Position numbers and translations under genes: made by a program. Shown piece by piece: positions 5,445-7,342 of a DNA stretch of 7,342 bases. The stretch is taken from assembly GCA_964387775.1 (NCBI GenBank), contig CAYLZO010000253.1, positions 1-7,342 of the forward strand, in the 5' to 3' direction. The notes beneath the pieces are model-generated. The model saw nothing but the letters and a program-made list of their open reading frames with translations, did not search any database and was not told the origin of the DNA. The DNA comes from CAYLZO01 sp964387775. GTDB taxonomy: Bacteria; Chloroflexota; Anaerolineae; JAAYZQ01. Every line of letters starts with the position of its first letter. Within the stretch, counting starts at the first letter, position 1.

Positions 5445-6080
5445 TTACCCAAAGCGCCGGGCCAACTCGGCCTCGACGTCGGCCCACGACAGGTCGCGGG
5501 CGGCGAGCAGCACCAGGGCGTGGTAGGCCAGGTCGGCCACCTCGCCGACCAGCCGCTCGTCGCCCTCGCTCTGGGCGGCGACGACGACCTCCACCGCCTC
5601 CTCGCCCACCTTTTTGGCAATGCGCGGCAGCCCGCCCTCCAGGAGCTGGCGCGTGTAGGAGCCGGGCCGGGGATTGGCCCGGCGGTCGCGGATGACGGCT
5701 TCCAGGCGGACGAGCACGCCATCGGCCGGCGACTCGTCCGCGTCTGCGTCCACGCCGTCGGGCAGGCGGCGGTAGAAGCAGCTCGGCCGGCCGGTGTGGC
5801 AGGCCGGCCCGGCCGGCTCGACGCGGACCAACAGCGCGTCGGCGTCGCAGTCGTAACGGATCTCGATCACGCGCTGGCTGTTGCCCGAGGTGGCTCCCTT
5901 GTGCCACAGCTCGCCCCGGCTGCGGCTCCAGAACCAAGTCTCGCCGCTCTCCAGCGTGCGCGCCAGCGACGCCTCGTTCACGTAGGCCAGCATCAACACC
6001 CGGCCGGTGGCCGCATCCTGCACCACGGCCGGTACCAACCCCCGCTCATCCCACCGAATCTCCAGCTTTTCAGTTTCCAT
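5445..6080 (-). CDS. hisIE: Bifunctional phosphoribosyl-AMP cyclohydrolase / phosphoribosyl-ATP pyrophosphatase (HisIE)
   Basis: HisIE carries out steps two and three of histidine synthesis: pyrophosphate removal from PR-ATP by the HisE domain and ring opening of PR-AMP by the HisI domain. In the 211 residues, HisI spans about 7-105 with WFWSRSRGELWHKGATSGN (49-67), DCDADALL (77-84) supplying the Mg-site aspartates, and CHTGRPSCF (94-102). Cys78, Cys94 and Cys101 form the expected zinc set. HisE spans about 122-210 with GGLPRIAKKVGEEAVEV (149-165) and EVADLAYHALVLL (180-192). The ATG at 6080 is set by GGAGG (6087-6091) inside the last hisF codons, 6 nt away. The hisF stop is only 3 nt upstream, so translation is probably coupled. 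The stop is 8 nt from the convergent leuA-like stop. The fusion order HisI-HisE is the usual bacterial one and both active sites look intact. Confidence 0.96.
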   Translation of the reverse strand: METEKLEIRWDERGLVPAVVQDAATGRVLMLAYVNEASLARTLESGETWFWSRSRGELWHKGATSGNSQRVIEIRYDCDADALLVRVEPAGPACHTGRPSCFYRRLPDGVDADADESPADGVLVRLEAVIRDRRANPRPGSYTRQLLEGGLPRIAKKVGEEAVEVVVAAQSEGDERLVGEVADLAYHALVLLAARDLSWADVEAELARRFG

Positions 6081-6083
6081 TCT

Positions 6084-6851
<768 letters not shown>

Positions 6852-6854
6852 TTG

Positions 6855-6861
6855 TTCCTCC
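6855..6861 (-). promoter_or_regulatory. hisF ribosome-binding site
   Basis: On the minus strand GGAGGAA ends 3 nt before the ATG at 6851, with its GGAGG core 5 nt away. This favours the short HisF start over the in-frame upstream ATG at 6974. Confidence 0.75.
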
Positions 6862-6866
6862 ACGTA

Positions 6867-6926
6867 TTCCCCTCCCTTGGGGGACCCGTCGTAAGCGCCT
6901 TGGCGGGGGCTAGGGGAGGGGGAAGG
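6867..6926. repeat. Imperfect C-rich/G-rich inverted repeat between hisA and hisF
   Basis: TTCCCCTCCCTTGGGGG (6867-6883) is matched by an imperfect inverted partner around AGGGGAGGGGGAAGG (6912-6926), differing by extra G residues. The wording is that of common dispersed intergenic repeats. It lies directly in front of the hisF ribosome-binding site and would be transcribed as part of a hisA-hisF message. Confidence 0.55.
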
Positions 6927-6949
6927 TTGCCACTCTGTCACAGCTTCCA

Positions 6950-6984
6950 CCCTCACCCCAACCCTCTCCCTCATAGGGAGAGGG
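6950..6984. repeat. CCCTCTCCCT hairpin repeat overlapping the hisA 3' end, with G-quadruplex motif
   Basis: Perfect 10-bp arms (6962-6971 and 6975-6984) flank a 3-nt loop. The C-rich strand continues to 6950, so the minus strand reads as four G-runs (6968-6970, 6962-6964, 6956-6959, 6950-6952) with 2-3-nt loops, a textbook G-quadruplex pattern. The repeat encodes the last HisA residues, and its loop contributes to the hisA TGA (6971-6973). There is no U-tract, so a classical intrinsic terminator is unlikely. Confidence 0.75.
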
Positions 6985-7342
6985 AGCCTTTCGCCGCCAG
7001 GCGGAGGGCCTCCGGCAGCGAGAGCGCGCCGGTGTAGAGCGCCTGGCCGACGATGACGCCCTCGATGCCGGGTTCGGCCCGGAGGCGCGCCATGTCGTCC
7101 ACGGCCTTGAGCCGGGCGACGCCCCCCGAGGCGATGACCCGCAGCCCCGTGGCCCGCGCCAGCGCGGCCGTCGCCGCGACGTTGACGCCCGTCAGCATGC
7201 CATCGCGGGCGATGTCGGTGTAGACGGCGCGGACCACGCCCCGGCGGCGCATCGCCCGGCCCAGGGCGGTGGCCGTCGTGTCGCTCGCCTCGCGCCAGCC
7301 GTGGGTGGCGACGCGCCCGTCGCGAGCGTCGATGCCGGCCAC
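6971..7342 (-). CDS. hisA: 1-(5-phosphoribosyl)-5-[(5-phosphoribosylamino)methylideneamino]imidazole-4-carboxamide isomerase (HisA), C-terminal part
   Basis: HisA is the TIM-barrel Amadori isomerase converting ProFAR to PRFAR, the substrate of HisF. About 123 C-terminal residues are present; the gene continues past the right edge, so the first in-frame GTG there is not a start. Visible motifs are AGIDARDGRVATHGW, containing the Asp equivalent to the second catalytic acid, YTDIARDGMLTGVN of the later barrel strand, VIASGGVA for phosphate binding, and GVIVGQALYTGALSLPEAL at the end. The final residues (GSLSL) are encoded by the 6962-6984 repeat, an unusual C terminus that probably replaced or extended the original. 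N-terminal features, including the first catalytic Asp, cannot be checked. The gene is immediately upstream of hisF on the same strand. A PriA-type bifunctional enzyme cannot be excluded from this half. Confidence 0.95.
   Translation of the reverse strand: MAGIDARDGRVATHGWREASDTTATALGRAMRRRGVVRAVYTDIARDGMLTGVNVAATAALARATGLRVIASGGVARLKAVDDMARLRAEPGIEGVIVGQALYTGALSLPEALRLAAKGSLSL

Noticed and set aside
3727..5937. Very long open frame antisense to the leuA-like gene and beyond
   Set aside because: It is opposite a clear LeuA-family gene and partly hisIE, is low in complexity (rich in Gly, Ala, His, Asp, Val), and has no recognisable motif. High GC third positions commonly keep such frames open.
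6852..6974. Promoter on the minus strand for hisF in the hisA-hisF spacer
   Set aside because: A TGTGACA-like box is present but no -10-like sequence at suitable distance in the C-rich DNA.
6962..6984. Intrinsic terminator after hisA
   Set aside because: On the hisA-sense strand the hairpin is followed by G-rich sequence rather than a U-tract.

Overview
The window is a high-GC bacterial segment carrying two amino-acid biosynthesis gene groups that meet tail to tail. The plus-strand group (66-5436) is leuD, leuB, a citramalate synthase (cimA) and a full-length LeuA homologue. The minus-strand group (7342-5445) is hisA (only its C-terminal half is present), hisF and hisIE. Gene content, the short HacB-type LeuD, the long CimA, a TTGACA/TACAAT promoter and spacers full of dispersed inverted repeats fit a Chloroflexota-like genome. 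That assignment is inference; no marker gene in the window proves it.

Layout: 1-65 holds a near-perfect palindrome and the leuD ribosome-binding site. leuD (66-581) and leuB (661-1740) are separated by a 23-bp-arm inverted repeat that includes most of the leuD stop codon. The leuB-cimA spacer carries a repeat of the 'GTCATTGCGAG' type, placed just after an orphan SD-ATG. cimA (1917-3485) ends inside the -35 box of a near-consensus promoter. A leader of about 246 nt, holding nested repeats, then leads to the LeuA homologue (3763-5436). Only 8 nt separate its stop codon from that of hisIE. hisF and hisIE are 3 nt apart. hisF and hisA are separated by G-rich and C-rich repeats that encode the last residues of HisA.

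Functionally, LeuD (with LeuC, presumably just upstream) and LeuB serve both leucine synthesis from 2-isopropylmalate and threonine-independent isoleucine synthesis from citramalate. CimA supplies the citramalate. HisIE, HisF and HisA carry out successive middle steps of histidine synthesis.

The most notable item is the LeuA homologue. It is intact and keeps the whole LeuA architecture, including the C-terminal allosteric domain, but it has lost most of the catalytic and metal-binding residues: the RDG motif is YGG, the TIM-barrel Glu and Thr are Ala, the metal Asn is Thr, and the catalytic His is Tyr. It looks like a maintained pseudoenzyme, possibly a regulatory subunit or leucine sensor for an active LeuA or for CimA, and it has its own promoter.
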